Source: Paenibacillus turpanensis (GTDB lineage Bacteria > Bacillota > Bacilli > Paenibacillales > YIM-B00363). Taken from it: a DNA stretch of 64,000 nt. Position numbers and translations under genes: made by a program. The stretch is taken from NCBI RefSeq assembly GCF_011421635.1, contig NZ_WTLI01000022.1:1-64000 (forward strand), read 5' to 3'. The notes under the pieces are model-generated. The model was not told where the DNA came from. It saw only the letters and a list, made by a program, of their open reading frames with translations, and searched no databases. Each line of letters begins with the position of its first letter. The first letter of the stretch is position 1. Below, piece after piece: positions 9,283 to 16,933 of the stretch.

Positions 9283-10103
9283 CGAATGAGCATAAACGGA
9301 GCTGGCTGCTTGATCTTGTCATGCTGCCCATAGGTCTGATCACGTTTTTCCCGTTCTATTATATTCTCATTAATACGTTCAAAACGATGAAGGAAACGGC
9401 AGCCTCCCCGCTCCACTTGCCGAAGCAGTGGGTATTCACGAATTATGTCACCGTTTTTCAAGAAACGCCGCTGCTGCGCAGCTTTGGCAATACCCTTACG
9501 ATCACCGTCATTTCTGTGCTGCTGATGGTGCTGATCGGCGCGATGGCCGCTTACCCGATCGTTTATAACCCGGGCCGGGTAAACCGGATCGTCATGCTAT
9601 ATCTGCTTGCCGGATTTATGATCCCGTTCCAAACGACGCTCATTCCGCTGTTCCAGCTTATGACCGACCTGCAGCTGGTTGATCGGCTATACGGGCTGAT
9701 TATGCTGTACTTGGGTGGTGCGGTGTTCGTTTTTTTCTTAATGATGGGCTATATGAAAACGATCCCGAGGGAGCTGTCTGAGGCGGCGATTATTGACGGC
9801 TGCGGCATCGCGGGCATTTTTTGGAGGATTATCCTTCCGCTGCTGAAGCCGATTACGGTTACGTGCATTATTTTTCAAACGATGTGGATTTGGAACGATT
9901 TTTTGGCGCCCATGCTGTTTCTGAATTCTAGGAGCAATGCGACATTAGTGCTGCAAATCTACACGGCGAAGGGCGAGTTTTCCGTCAATTGGCCGATGTT
10001 TATGACGCTTACGGTGATTACGCTCGTTCCGATTTTCATATTTTTTATTGTCATGCAGAAGCAAATCGTCAAAGGCATTGTCGGCGGGGCTATTAAAGGC
10101 TAA
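9279..10103 (+). CDS. sugar ABC importer permease, MalG/MsmG/AraQ type
   Basis: A 274-residue permease with six membrane segments and the EAA loop ELSEAAIIDGCGIAGIFWRIILPLL, ending in the family's KGIVGGAIKG. The ATG at 9279 overlaps the preceding TGA and has GGGAGGAG upstream, so the two permeases are translationally coupled. It completes the importer. The missing ATPase is expected elsewhere in the genome. Confidence 0.93.
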   Translation: MTNEHKRSWLLDLVMLPIGLITFFPFYYILINTFKTMKETAASPLHLPKQWVFTNYVTVFQETPLLRSFGNTLTITVISVLLMVLIGAMAAYPIVYNPGRVNRIVMLYLLAGFMIPFQTTLIPLFQLMTDLQLVDRLYGLIMLYLGGAVFVFFLMMGYMKTIPRELSEAAIIDGCGIAGIFWRIILPLLKPITVTCIIFQTMWIWNDFLAPMLFLNSRSNATLVLQIYTAKGEFSVNWPMFMTLTVITLVPIFIFFIVMQKQIVKGIVGGAIKG

Positions 10104-10154
10104 CGGAGAAAAGGGTTCGGAAGTAGTTGCAGCGAAGCGCTCGTGGTATGATGG

Positions 10155-10209
10155 ATTGGAGCCAAGCCTTGCCTTGCAAAGATTTGGAAGGCTGAAGGCT
10201 GGCTCCAAT
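10155..10209 (+). other. intercistronic hairpin
   Basis: Arms beginning ATTGGAGCC and ending GGCTCCAAT pair over about 15 bp with one bulge. No T-run follows, so it is not a classical terminator. It lies between the last permease gene and the Dabb gene and may be an RNA-stability or processing hairpin that sets different expression levels for the two sides. Confidence 0.5.
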
Positions 10210-10231
10210 TCACAGAAGCGAGGGAACATTC

Positions 10232-10525
10232 ATGATTGACCACATTGTATTAGTAAAATTCAGCGAAAGCACTACACAGGAGCAGCTTAACGAGGTTTGC
10301 GAACGCTTTAAGGCGTTGAAGCCCCACTTGACGGGCATCGTTGATCTGCAGGCCGGTATCAATTTTTCGGAAAAAAACCAAGGCTACCAAGTAGTGCTGA
10401 GCGTTCGGTTCGAAGATCGGGCTGCGCTTGAAGCGTACGGCCCGAATCCGCAGCACCAGGCAGTGGCTGCTTATATCCGCGAAGTCGGCAGAGTAGACAG
10501 CATCGTCGTAGACATCGAAGTATAA
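10232..10525 (+). CDS. Dabb-family (stress responsive alpha-beta barrel) protein
   Basis: A 97-residue protein with the Dabb signature: an opening MIDHIVLVKF, a central strand GYQVVLSVRFEDRAAL and the closing HQAVAAYIREVGRVDSIVVDIEV. Such proteins form dimeric ferredoxin-like barrels. The function is usually unknown, though some accompany sugar catabolism genes. It is preceded by GCGAGG about 6 bases before the ATG and followed closely by the GH127 gene, so it probably belongs to the arabinoside operon. Confidence 0.85.
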   Translation: MIDHIVLVKFSESTTQEQLNEVCERFKALKPHLTGIVDLQAGINFSEKNQGYQVVLSVRFEDRAALEAYGPNPQHQAVAAYIREVGRVDSIVVDIEV

Positions 10526-10570
10526 GGCTCCGGCTTTGCCGCATTCCAATTCATAGGAGTGGTTCGGCTT

Positions 10571-12523
10571 ATGAAAAATTTGTCCATCGGAGCTGCGCAG
10601 CACGCTCAGATTACGGACCCATTCTGGTCCCGATATACGTCGCTCGTTTGCGAAACGATAATTCCTTATCAATGGAAAGCGTTAAACGATCAGATTCCGG
10701 ATGCGGAGCCAAGCTATGCAGTCCGTAACTTTCGCATCGCCGCCGGTCTGGAAGAAGGCGAATTCGGCGGCATGGTGTTTCAGGACAGCGACCCGGCCAA
10801 ATGGCTGGAGGCGGTTGGTTACAGTCTGCAATCGTATCCCGATCCCCAGCTGGAGCAGATGGCTGATGGGCTGATTGATGTCATCGTATCGGCCCAGCAG
10901 GAGGACGGGTACCTGAACACGTACTTTACGATTAAAGAGCCCGGCGCCCGATGGACGAATCTTCATGAATGCCACGAGCTGTACTGCGCCGGCCACCTGA
11001 TTGAAGCGGCGGTAGCTTATTACGCGGCGACTGGCAAACGCAAGCTGCTTGATGCGATGTGCAAATATGCGGATTACATTGACACGGTGTTTGGAGCGGA
11101 GCCGGGCAAGCTGCAGGGCTACGACGGACATCAGGAAATCGAGCTCGCGTTAGTGAAGCTGTATGAGGTGACCGGCGAAAGCAGGTACTTGCGGCTCAGC
11201 CAATACTTCATCGACCAGCGCGGCCAAAAGCCGTATTTTTTCGTCGGCGAGTGGAAGGCGCGGGGAGGTATTTCGCATTGGCGCGGCGGTCCGGTGCCCG
11301 AGCCGGACATGGAATACGGACAGAGCCATCTGCCCGTAAGAGAGCAGACGGTTGCGGTAGGGCATGCGGTGCGTGCCGTTTATATGTATACGGCGATGGC
11401 TGATCTCGCCCGGCTGCAAAATGACGAAGAGCTGCTGAACGCCTGCCGGCGGTTATGGGGCAATATCGTAACGAAGCAGATGTACATCACCGGCGGAATC
11501 GGTTCGACGCATCACGGGGAAGCATTTTCCTTCGATTACGATCTGCCGAACGATACCGTCTATGCGGAAACCTGCGCATCGATTGGGCTCGTATTTTTTG
11601 CTCAGCGTATGCTGCGGATCGAGCCTAGGCGCGAGTATGCGGATGTGATGGAACGCGCGCTGTACAATTTGGTGCTCGGCAGCATGTCGCTGGACGGAAT
11701 GCACTACTTTTATGTTAATCCGTTGGAGGTTTGGCCGGAGGCCTGCAGGTATAACCCCGGCAAGCACCATGTTAAACCCGTCCGGCAAAAATGGTTCGGC
11801 TGCTCCTGCTGTCCGCCGAACGCAGCGCGCCTGCTCGCATCGTTGGGACAGTATTTGTATACGGTCGTTGATTCGACGCTTTATGTCCACTTATTCATCG
11901 GGCATGAAACGAATGTCGATATCGGCGGCAATCGGGTTCGCATCAACCAGCAGTCTGCCCTGCCTTGGCATGGTCAAACTTCGATCACGTTAGGCATGGA
12001 CAGTGCGCAGCGGTTTACGCTTGCGATGCGCCTGCCTTCCTGGGTAAGCGGCGAAGCGAGGCTGACTGTGAACGGACAGCAGGTTGAGGCAGCCGCTGGA
12101 GAAAAGGGATATGTGCAGTTGGACCGGGAATGGGCCGACAGCGACCGGATCGAATGGCAGCTGCCGATGAAGGCGGAGCTGATTGAGGGGCATCCGTCAG
12201 TGCGGGCGGTCGCGGGAAAAGCGGCAATCCAGCGCGGGCCGCTGGTCTACTGCTTTGAGGAGCAGGAGAACGGCCGATCGCTATCCGCCTTGACGATTGA
12301 CTCCCGCTCGGAGCTTACCGAGAAATTTGATCAGCATTTGCTCGGCGGGGTGTGTGTCATCCAGGCCCAAGGCTGGAAGAATCGAAGCGATTCCTGGAAC
12401 GACGGGCAGCTTTACCGGCCGCTTAAAGCGGAGACCGTATCCGTTACGCTGACTGCCATTCCGTATTTCCTATGGGGCAACCGCGGTGAAGGCGAAATGT
12501 CCGTCTGGCTTCGTGTCCGCTAG
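10571..12523 (+). CDS. GH127 beta-L-arabinofuranosidase
   Basis: A 650-residue protein of the GH127 (former DUF1680) family, which removes beta-L-arabinofuranose. It keeps the Glu and Cys of the motif YAETCAS (about residues 334-340) and the WFGCSCCPPNAARL cluster that supplies further zinc ligands and the nucleophile Cys. There is no signal peptide, so it is cytoplasmic and acts after import. The start is ATG 10571, with AGGAG 11 bases upstream; the GTG further up overlaps that site. It is the last gene of the locus, followed by a terminator. Together with GH51 it covers both alpha- and beta-linked arabinofuranose. Confidence 0.92.
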   Translation: MKNLSIGAAQHAQITDPFWSRYTSLVCETIIPYQWKALNDQIPDAEPSYAVRNFRIAAGLEEGEFGGMVFQDSDPAKWLEAVGYSLQSYPDPQLEQMADGLIDVIVSAQQEDGYLNTYFTIKEPGARWTNLHECHELYCAGHLIEAAVAYYAATGKRKLLDAMCKYADYIDTVFGAEPGKLQGYDGHQEIELALVKLYEVTGESRYLRLSQYFIDQRGQKPYFFVGEWKARGGISHWRGGPVPEPDMEYGQSHLPVREQTVAVGHAVRAVYMYTAMADLARLQNDEELLNACRRLWGNIVTKQMYITGGIGSTHHGEAFSFDYDLPNDTVYAETCASIGLVFFAQRMLRIEPRREYADVMERALYNLVLGSMSLDGMHYFYVNPLEVWPEACRYNPGKHHVKPVRQKWFGCSCCPPNAARLLASLGQYLYTVVDSTLYVHLFIGHETNVDIGGNRVRINQQSALPWHGQTSITLGMDSAQRFTLAMRLPSWVSGEARLTVNGQQVEAAAGEKGYVQLDREWADSDRIEWQLPMKAELIEGHPSVRAVAGKAAIQRGPLVYCFEEQENGRSLSALTIDSRSELTEKFDQHLLGGVCVIQAQGWKNRSDSWNDGQLYRPLKAETVSVTLTAIPYFLWGNRGEGEMSVWLRVR

Positions 12524-12551
12524 AGTTAGTGAATCGCTCACCCCATTTTTA

Positions 12552-12592
12552 AGAGCCGTCTCTTCAAGTAAATGAAGAGAGGGTTCTTTTTT
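12552..12592 (+). terminator. rho-independent terminator of the arabinoside locus
   Basis: A 15-bp stem (AGAGCCGTCTCTTCA paired with TGAAGAGAGGGTTCT, two mismatches) with a short loop, followed by a T-run, 28 bp after the GH127 stop. Confidence 0.85.
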
Positions 12593-12642
12593 CATTTGAA
12601 GCGATGACAAAGCAGGAATTTTATTAAGAATACACCCATAAT

Positions 12643-12667
12643 TTCGACATTTTTTTCTTTTTCGACA
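12643..12667. promoter_or_regulatory. paired Spo0A-box matches
   Basis: TTCGACA occurs at 12643-12649 and 12661-12667. It is the reverse complement of the exact 0A box TGTCGAA, twice in the same orientation 18 bp apart. The sites lie about 165 bp upstream of the flavoprotein gene. The rest of 12593-12828 shows no gene and no clear sigma-A promoter. Confidence 0.45.
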
Positions 12668-12828
12668 GCAGGAATACTGCCAAAAGACACGAATAGTTGA
12701 AAGAGATGGAATAGCTGGAAGGACCCATAGAGATGCGGCTGTTTCAGATGTATGATGCATTCGTAGGTAGCGGGAAACGGGAAGAGCTGTGAAATCAATC
12801 GGCTGATGGAAGAAAGGGAGATGCGGGA

Positions 12829-14472
12829 ATGGGACAAAAGGTAGTCGTTCTGGGCGGCGGTGTCGCGGGTCTTACAGCGGCGCATGAGCTAATGGAGCGG
12901 GGGTTTGAGGTCGAGGTTTACGAATTTAAAATGATTCCCGGCGGCAAGGCAAGAAGCATGCCGTTTACCGGTTCGGGAAAGGATGGGCGTGCGGATTTGC
13001 CCGGCGAGCATGGTTTCCGGCTGTTTCCGAAGTTTTATCGTCATGTGATCGACACAATGAAGCGGATCCCGGACGAAAAGGGGACGGTTTTTAACCATTT
13101 GGTAGAGGTTCCGCGTCTGGACATCGCAACGACTACCCACCCGCTTGTTGAGCTTGTGGCAAAAATGAACTTTACGATTGAGGATCTTAAGGCTGAAATG
13201 CGTGTGCTGTTCGATAACGGATTAGGGCTTAGCGGTGAGGACCTTGATCACTACGTAGCGAAGCTTTGGCAGGTCATGACCAGCTCCGATGAACGGATCG
13301 AAAACGAATACCAGGACATTCCTTGGTGGGAGTTTATTGACGCCGACAAATATTCCCCTGCATTCCGCAATGTGTTCGGAAATATTACGAAGACACTCGT
13401 CGCCTGTAAGTCAACCCGGGCCAACACGAAGACGGTCGGTACGGTGGCCGCGCAGATGACGATGGATATTCTTACTCCGGGTACGTCCTTTGTACGAATT
13501 TTGAACGGTCCGACAAATGACCGCTGGATCAACCCGTGGGTCAGCTTCCTGCGGGCTAACGGTGTGAAGTATTATACCGAGGCGAAGGCGGAGCGTATTC
13601 ATTATAGCGATGATCGTATCACCGGCGCGGAGGTTTCCATAAAGGGCGGCGAACCGGTTACGGTTACCGGCGATTATTATATTTGCGCTTTTCCTGTTGA
13701 GGTTATGGCTGGATTTATTCCTGACGATATGGCGGAGGCCCATCACGATATGGCGAATATTCGCCTGCTGGCGAAGTCGGTCGACTGGATGAACGGCATT
13801 CAGTTTTATTTAAAGGAAGATGTGCCGGTTACTCCGGGCCATGTCATGTATTTTGATTCGCCTTGGGCGCTTACGTCGATCTCCCAGCGCCAGTTCTGGC
13901 CGGCATTTGACTGGAGCAAGTACGGGGACGGTACGGTCAAGGGCGTTCTGTCGGTTGACATCTCGGATTGGGAAACCGAGGGCGTACTGTTCGGCAAGCC
14001 GGCTATGCACTGTACTCCGGAAGAAATTCGCCAGGAGGTTTGGGAGCAGCTCAAGCGCGGCCTGAACGTAGGGCAAGAACTATTGCGGGATGACGTACTG
14101 CATTCGTACTTCCTCGATACGGACATTCATTTTGACAACCCGCATGAAACCGTTAATTTGGAGCCGCTGCTCATTAACGAGGTCGGTACGTGGCAGCTGC
14201 GCCCGAATGCATATACATCCATCCCGAATTTATTCCTGGCATCGGATTATGTGCGGACGAATACGGATCTTGCCACGATGGAAGGGGCGAACGAGGCGGC
14301 TCGCCGCGCGGTTAACGCCATTTTGCATGCGGCTAACTCCAAAGCAAAGCCGTGCAAAATTTGGGAGATGTATCAATACGACGTTCTCGGCATCGATTGG
14401 CTTGCTCCTTGGCATGCACATGACCGGCACCGGTTTCATCGGGGCCAGCCGTGGGACGGAAAAATTTTATAA
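12829..14472 (+). CDS. phytoene-desaturase-like FAD-dependent oxidoreductase
   Basis: A 547-residue flavoprotein with an N-terminal Rossmann FAD motif (VVVLGGGVAGLTAAHELMERGFEVEVYE, residues 5-32), the GG motif (PGGKARSMP) and a C-terminal FAD motif ending LATMEGANEAARRAVNAIL. It belongs broadly to the carotenoid desaturase/hydroxysqualene dehydroxylase superfamily. No phytoene or squalene synthase gene is nearby, so the substrate cannot be assigned. It is soluble and has no signal peptide. The C-terminal tail WLAPWHAHDRHRFHRGQPW is rich in His and Trp. The start ATG has AAGGGAGA about 8 bases upstream. It stands as a single gene between two terminators. Confidence 0.75.
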   Translation: MGQKVVVLGGGVAGLTAAHELMERGFEVEVYEFKMIPGGKARSMPFTGSGKDGRADLPGEHGFRLFPKFYRHVIDTMKRIPDEKGTVFNHLVEVPRLDIATTTHPLVELVAKMNFTIEDLKAEMRVLFDNGLGLSGEDLDHYVAKLWQVMTSSDERIENEYQDIPWWEFIDADKYSPAFRNVFGNITKTLVACKSTRANTKTVGTVAAQMTMDILTPGTSFVRILNGPTNDRWINPWVSFLRANGVKYYTEAKAERIHYSDDRITGAEVSIKGGEPVTVTGDYYICAFPVEVMAGFIPDDMAEAHHDMANIRLLAKSVDWMNGIQFYLKEDVPVTPGHVMYFDSPWALTSISQRQFWPAFDWSKYGDGTVKGVLSVDISDWETEGVLFGKPAMHCTPEEIRQEVWEQLKRGLNVGQELLRDDVLHSYFLDTDIHFDNPHETVNLEPLLINEVGTWQLRPNAYTSIPNLFLASDYVRTNTDLATMEGANEAARRAVNAILHAANSKAKPCKIWEMYQYDVLGIDWLAPWHAHDRHRFHRGQPWDGKIL

Positions 14473-14490
14473 AAACGAGCTTTACATTCA

Positions 14491-14530
14491 AGGTCCTTCG
14501 GGTGCATTTCAGTCCCGGAGGGCTTTTTTT
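14491..14530 (+). terminator. terminator after the flavoprotein gene
   Basis: GTCCTTCGGG pairs with CCCGGAGGGC (two G-U pairs) around an 11-base loop, followed by seven Ts, about 20 bp after the stop codon. Confidence 0.88.
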
Positions 14531-14551
14531 CATTTGCATGCGACCGTCCGT

Positions 14552-14611
14552 CTTTAAACGATCTTTAGCTCTCTTTAACAGATCTTTAGGTTTCCTTGAT
14601 TAGGTCTTGAA
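14552..14611 (+). promoter_or_regulatory. six helically phased direct repeats (response-regulator-type operator)
   Basis: CTTTAA 14552, CTTTAG 14563, CTTTAA 14573, CTTTAG 14584, CTTGAT 14595 and CTTGAA 14606 start 11, 10, 11, 11 and 11 bp apart, all in the same orientation. This is the layout of PhoP/OmpR-family binding sites, where dimers line one face of the helix. The last repeat ends 11 bp before a possible -10 element TACTAT (14622-14627), consistent with activation of the genes from 14667 on. Confidence 0.65.
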
Positions 14612-14666
14612 GTAGGGGCTGTACTATAAAGTCAATAAGATCAGTGAAGGCAAGGGAGCTGGTAGC

Positions 14667-15008
14667 ATGAATTACACTAGATCGCGTCCGGTGATTACAA
14701 AAATTGCGGTAAGTCTTTTTGTCGGCGAGGAAACCTTAGTTGCAGTGAAAGACTCCGCTGCTGCTACAGGCTACAGCTGGTCCATTCAGCCAAGTCCTGG
14801 AATCGAGGTGGAAAGCGAGTATTACACTTCGAAGGATAGCGGCGGCAAGGAGATGAACGGTGAGTCGCAGCTCCGTGTGTTTCGGATTAAACCCATTCGT
14901 GCGGCTGATCCGATTTTTATCGAAAGAATCGAGCTGCTTCCTCCGCAAAAGGGAGAGGGACCTGTGCAGGTCATCGAGGTTTACATCACGACGAACGTCA
15001 ACGTCTAA
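14667..15008 (+). CDS. hypothetical protein, possibly chagasin-like fold
   Basis: A 113-residue predominantly beta protein with AAGGGAG about 11 bases before the ATG. The segment AATGYSWSI (residues 32-40) resembles the conserved N-P-x-T-G-Y-x-W loop of chagasin/I42 cysteine peptidase inhibitors, and the last 40 residues alternate hydrophobic strands as in that fold. The other inhibitor loops (the glycine-rich loop and the RPW loop) are not clear. There is no signal peptide. It is the first gene of an apparent three-gene unit. The family call is weak; the protein is best treated as unknown. Confidence 0.5.
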   Translation: MNYTRSRPVITKIAVSLFVGEETLVAVKDSAAATGYSWSIQPSPGIEVESEYYTSKDSGGKEMNGESQLRVFRIKPIRAADPIFIERIELLPPQKGEGPVQVIEVYITTNVNV

Positions 15009-15108
15009 GGGACTGCCGCATGAATAGCCGCTTGCTTTTTGATTGCAGCCGGATCATCGGGGCAATTCTTTCCGAGATGAACGGCGAATTGGAAAGGACG
15101 AGATCATA

Positions 15109-15675
15109 TTGACACGAGTGATGACGGAGAGTCGGAAAGACCCTGTACAGGAAAGGAAGCAGAAAAATAACTTCAATAAGCTCCCCCGCTTATTCGCTGG
15201 AACCGGGATGATAACGGCTGCACTCGGATGGAGTGAGAAGCTGTATGCCAGTATCTGCAGCACGTTTGCCAAGAAGGATGAATTTCTTTCTCTAGAGGAG
15301 CAGCAGCGGAAGAAAAAGATCAGCGAGCTCGCTAGGGAATGGCATTCGAAGCCGGATGAGCTGTTTTGGAACGACCTAGCAAATTACGTATCGGACCAAA
15401 ATAATAAGACGGATCTTACCATCCATGATCAAATCCGGTTCATGAATTTCACGATTGAATTGGTTCCGGAAGAGGTGTGGATTTGGGATAAGGCGAAGCA
15501 TAAGGCGGATATGGTAGCTCGTTTTATACAGCTTTACAAGGATGGCGGTATGCGAACGGAAGCGATGTACCGCTGTGTGTCTCTAGAGAAGTACGGGGAC
15601 AAGACGATGCCAAGACATGTAGCTGCGGACGTGCTTCGTTACGCGCTGACCGAAATATTGATTCTGATCGAATAG
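15109..15675 (+). CDS. hypothetical helical protein
   Basis: About 188 residues, not recognised. The N-terminus is basic (ESRKDPVQERKQKNNFNKLPR), followed by a mildly hydrophobic segment (LFAGTGMITAALGW) and a charged helical region with KKDEFLSLEEQQRKKKISELAREW. The second half is helical (LTIHDQIRFMNFTIELVPEEVWIWDKAKHKADMVARFIQLY). The start is uncertain: TTG 15109 has AAGGACGAG about 7 bases upstream, and ATG 15121 is the alternative. It lies between the chagasin-like gene and the phage-tail-domain gene, all in one direction with short gaps. Confidence 0.5.
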   Translation: MTRVMTESRKDPVQERKQKNNFNKLPRLFAGTGMITAALGWSEKLYASICSTFAKKDEFLSLEEQQRKKKISELAREWHSKPDELFWNDLANYVSDQNNKTDLTIHDQIRFMNFTIELVPEEVWIWDKAKHKADMVARFIQLYKDGGMRTEAMYRCVSLEKYGDKTMPRHVAADVLRYALTEILILIE

Positions 15676-15700
15676 GGTGAAGCGAAGGAGGTGAGGGGCT

Positions 15701-16933
15701 TTGTCGGAAACGGTGATCAGCTTGCCGAATCAGACGGTTTTGCAAACCGCGCTTGCAGTGAGCGAAAGCTTAGTCTGGGTTATGCCGCCTCCATGGGGCC
15801 TGGCTGAATCAAGACCGCAAACACTACCCGATTTGTTGATCGGCGGTGGAAGCTCGGGATTGCATATGTTGCAAATGGCGATTCATCAAACCGAAAGCTG
15901 CATCACGCAGGGAGAGCTTAGCAGCTGGGTGAACGACATTCAAGAGCTGGCAAAGTGGGTGCAGCAGCAAATCGTCCTTCGGGATTTTAATGTCGAGAAC
16001 AGCAGCTACATAACGGAAAGCTTGCTTCCCGAGCTTCGGCGCATGACCTCTCCCGGAACAGGTACGGTATATACGGCAATTGAGAATATGAAAAAGGAGC
16101 CGTTTATTCGTAGAGAAGGCGCATTTGGCGTTCTTGTTTTAGGGGTATCGATGTATTTGCTCGGATTGAAAATGACCGTGCAGCTTGATGCGCAGCTGGC
16201 CGCGAATCATAAGGCGCAAAATGATTTTGAGGGATTTAATTTTTACACCTCTCTATGGGTGGCCGATTATGCAAAGTATGTGATCGCGGTGAACGGCGAT
16301 GTGAAGACACAGTTTAGCGGCTGGGCCAGTGAAGTCGCACAGCTTGTGAACAAATTCGAATCGAGTCGTCTCTCCCAAATCGGACCGGTTCAGCAAAAGC
16401 CCTCGGGTGTATGGGGATTTACGGATCACGGTGTACAGGGGAAGGAGACGTTCATCCCCGAGCCGGCTTATGAGCAGGCGGCCAAAAGACGCGCCGACTA
16501 TGCCAAAGGAATTGCAGTTGAACTGGATGAAACGTATGGCGTGGCGGTGAAAACGTTGAAAGCATGGCTGTCCGCTGTGAAACAGTGGGACGAGCGTTTG
16601 CCGCCGACGCGGCCCAAGCTTGCGCCTGCCATCGACGCCGGCAGCCGGCAAGCGTTCGAGCCCCATGGGCCGAATTGGGTCGAAGGCAATGCCGTTAGCT
16701 ATGCCGTTGCCTTTGTAAACGGCAGGGGCCCATCTCCGCCTGGACCGTGGTCTTCCCCGGCACAAATTAACGCGCGGGCGTTTCCTACGGTTACAAACAT
16801 TCCGGTAGACCCGCTGCAGCTAACGACGGAGCGTTGGATTTACCGGAAATTTGCGAAACGCTCCGGCCACGTCCAGCTGGTGAAAATTGTTCCCGACAAT
16901 ACGACCACCTCTTTCATCGATACGAAAGAGTAA
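15701..16933 (+). CDS. hypothetical helical protein with phage-tail-type C-terminal beta domain
   Basis: A 410-residue protein starting at TTG behind a perfect AAGGAGGTGA six bases upstream. Residues 1-310 look all-helical, with one strongly hydrophobic segment (GAFGVLVLGVSMYLLGLKM, about 140-158). Residues 329-409 read as the fibronectin-like repeat found in phage tail and fibre proteins: SYAVAFVNGRGPSPPGPW, then TNIPVDPLQLTTERWIYRKF, then VQLVKIVPDNTTTSFIDT. A Pro-rich linker (about 300-312) separates the two. There is no secretion signal. The helical half with a buried hydrophobic helix recalls the pore-forming domain of Cry-type or other alpha toxins, but this is only a structural guess. 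Confidence 0.5.
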   Translation: MSETVISLPNQTVLQTALAVSESLVWVMPPPWGLAESRPQTLPDLLIGGGSSGLHMLQMAIHQTESCITQGELSSWVNDIQELAKWVQQQIVLRDFNVENSSYITESLLPELRRMTSPGTGTVYTAIENMKKEPFIRREGAFGVLVLGVSMYLLGLKMTVQLDAQLAANHKAQNDFEGFNFYTSLWVADYAKYVIAVNGDVKTQFSGWASEVAQLVNKFESSRLSQIGPVQQKPSGVWGFTDHGVQGKETFIPEPAYEQAAKRRADYAKGIAVELDETYGVAVKTLKAWLSAVKQWDERLPPTRPKLAPAIDAGSRQAFEPHGPNWVEGNAVSYAVAFVNGRGPSPPGPWSSPAQINARAFPTVTNIPVDPLQLTTERWIYRKFAKRSGHVQLVKIVPDNTTTSFIDTKE

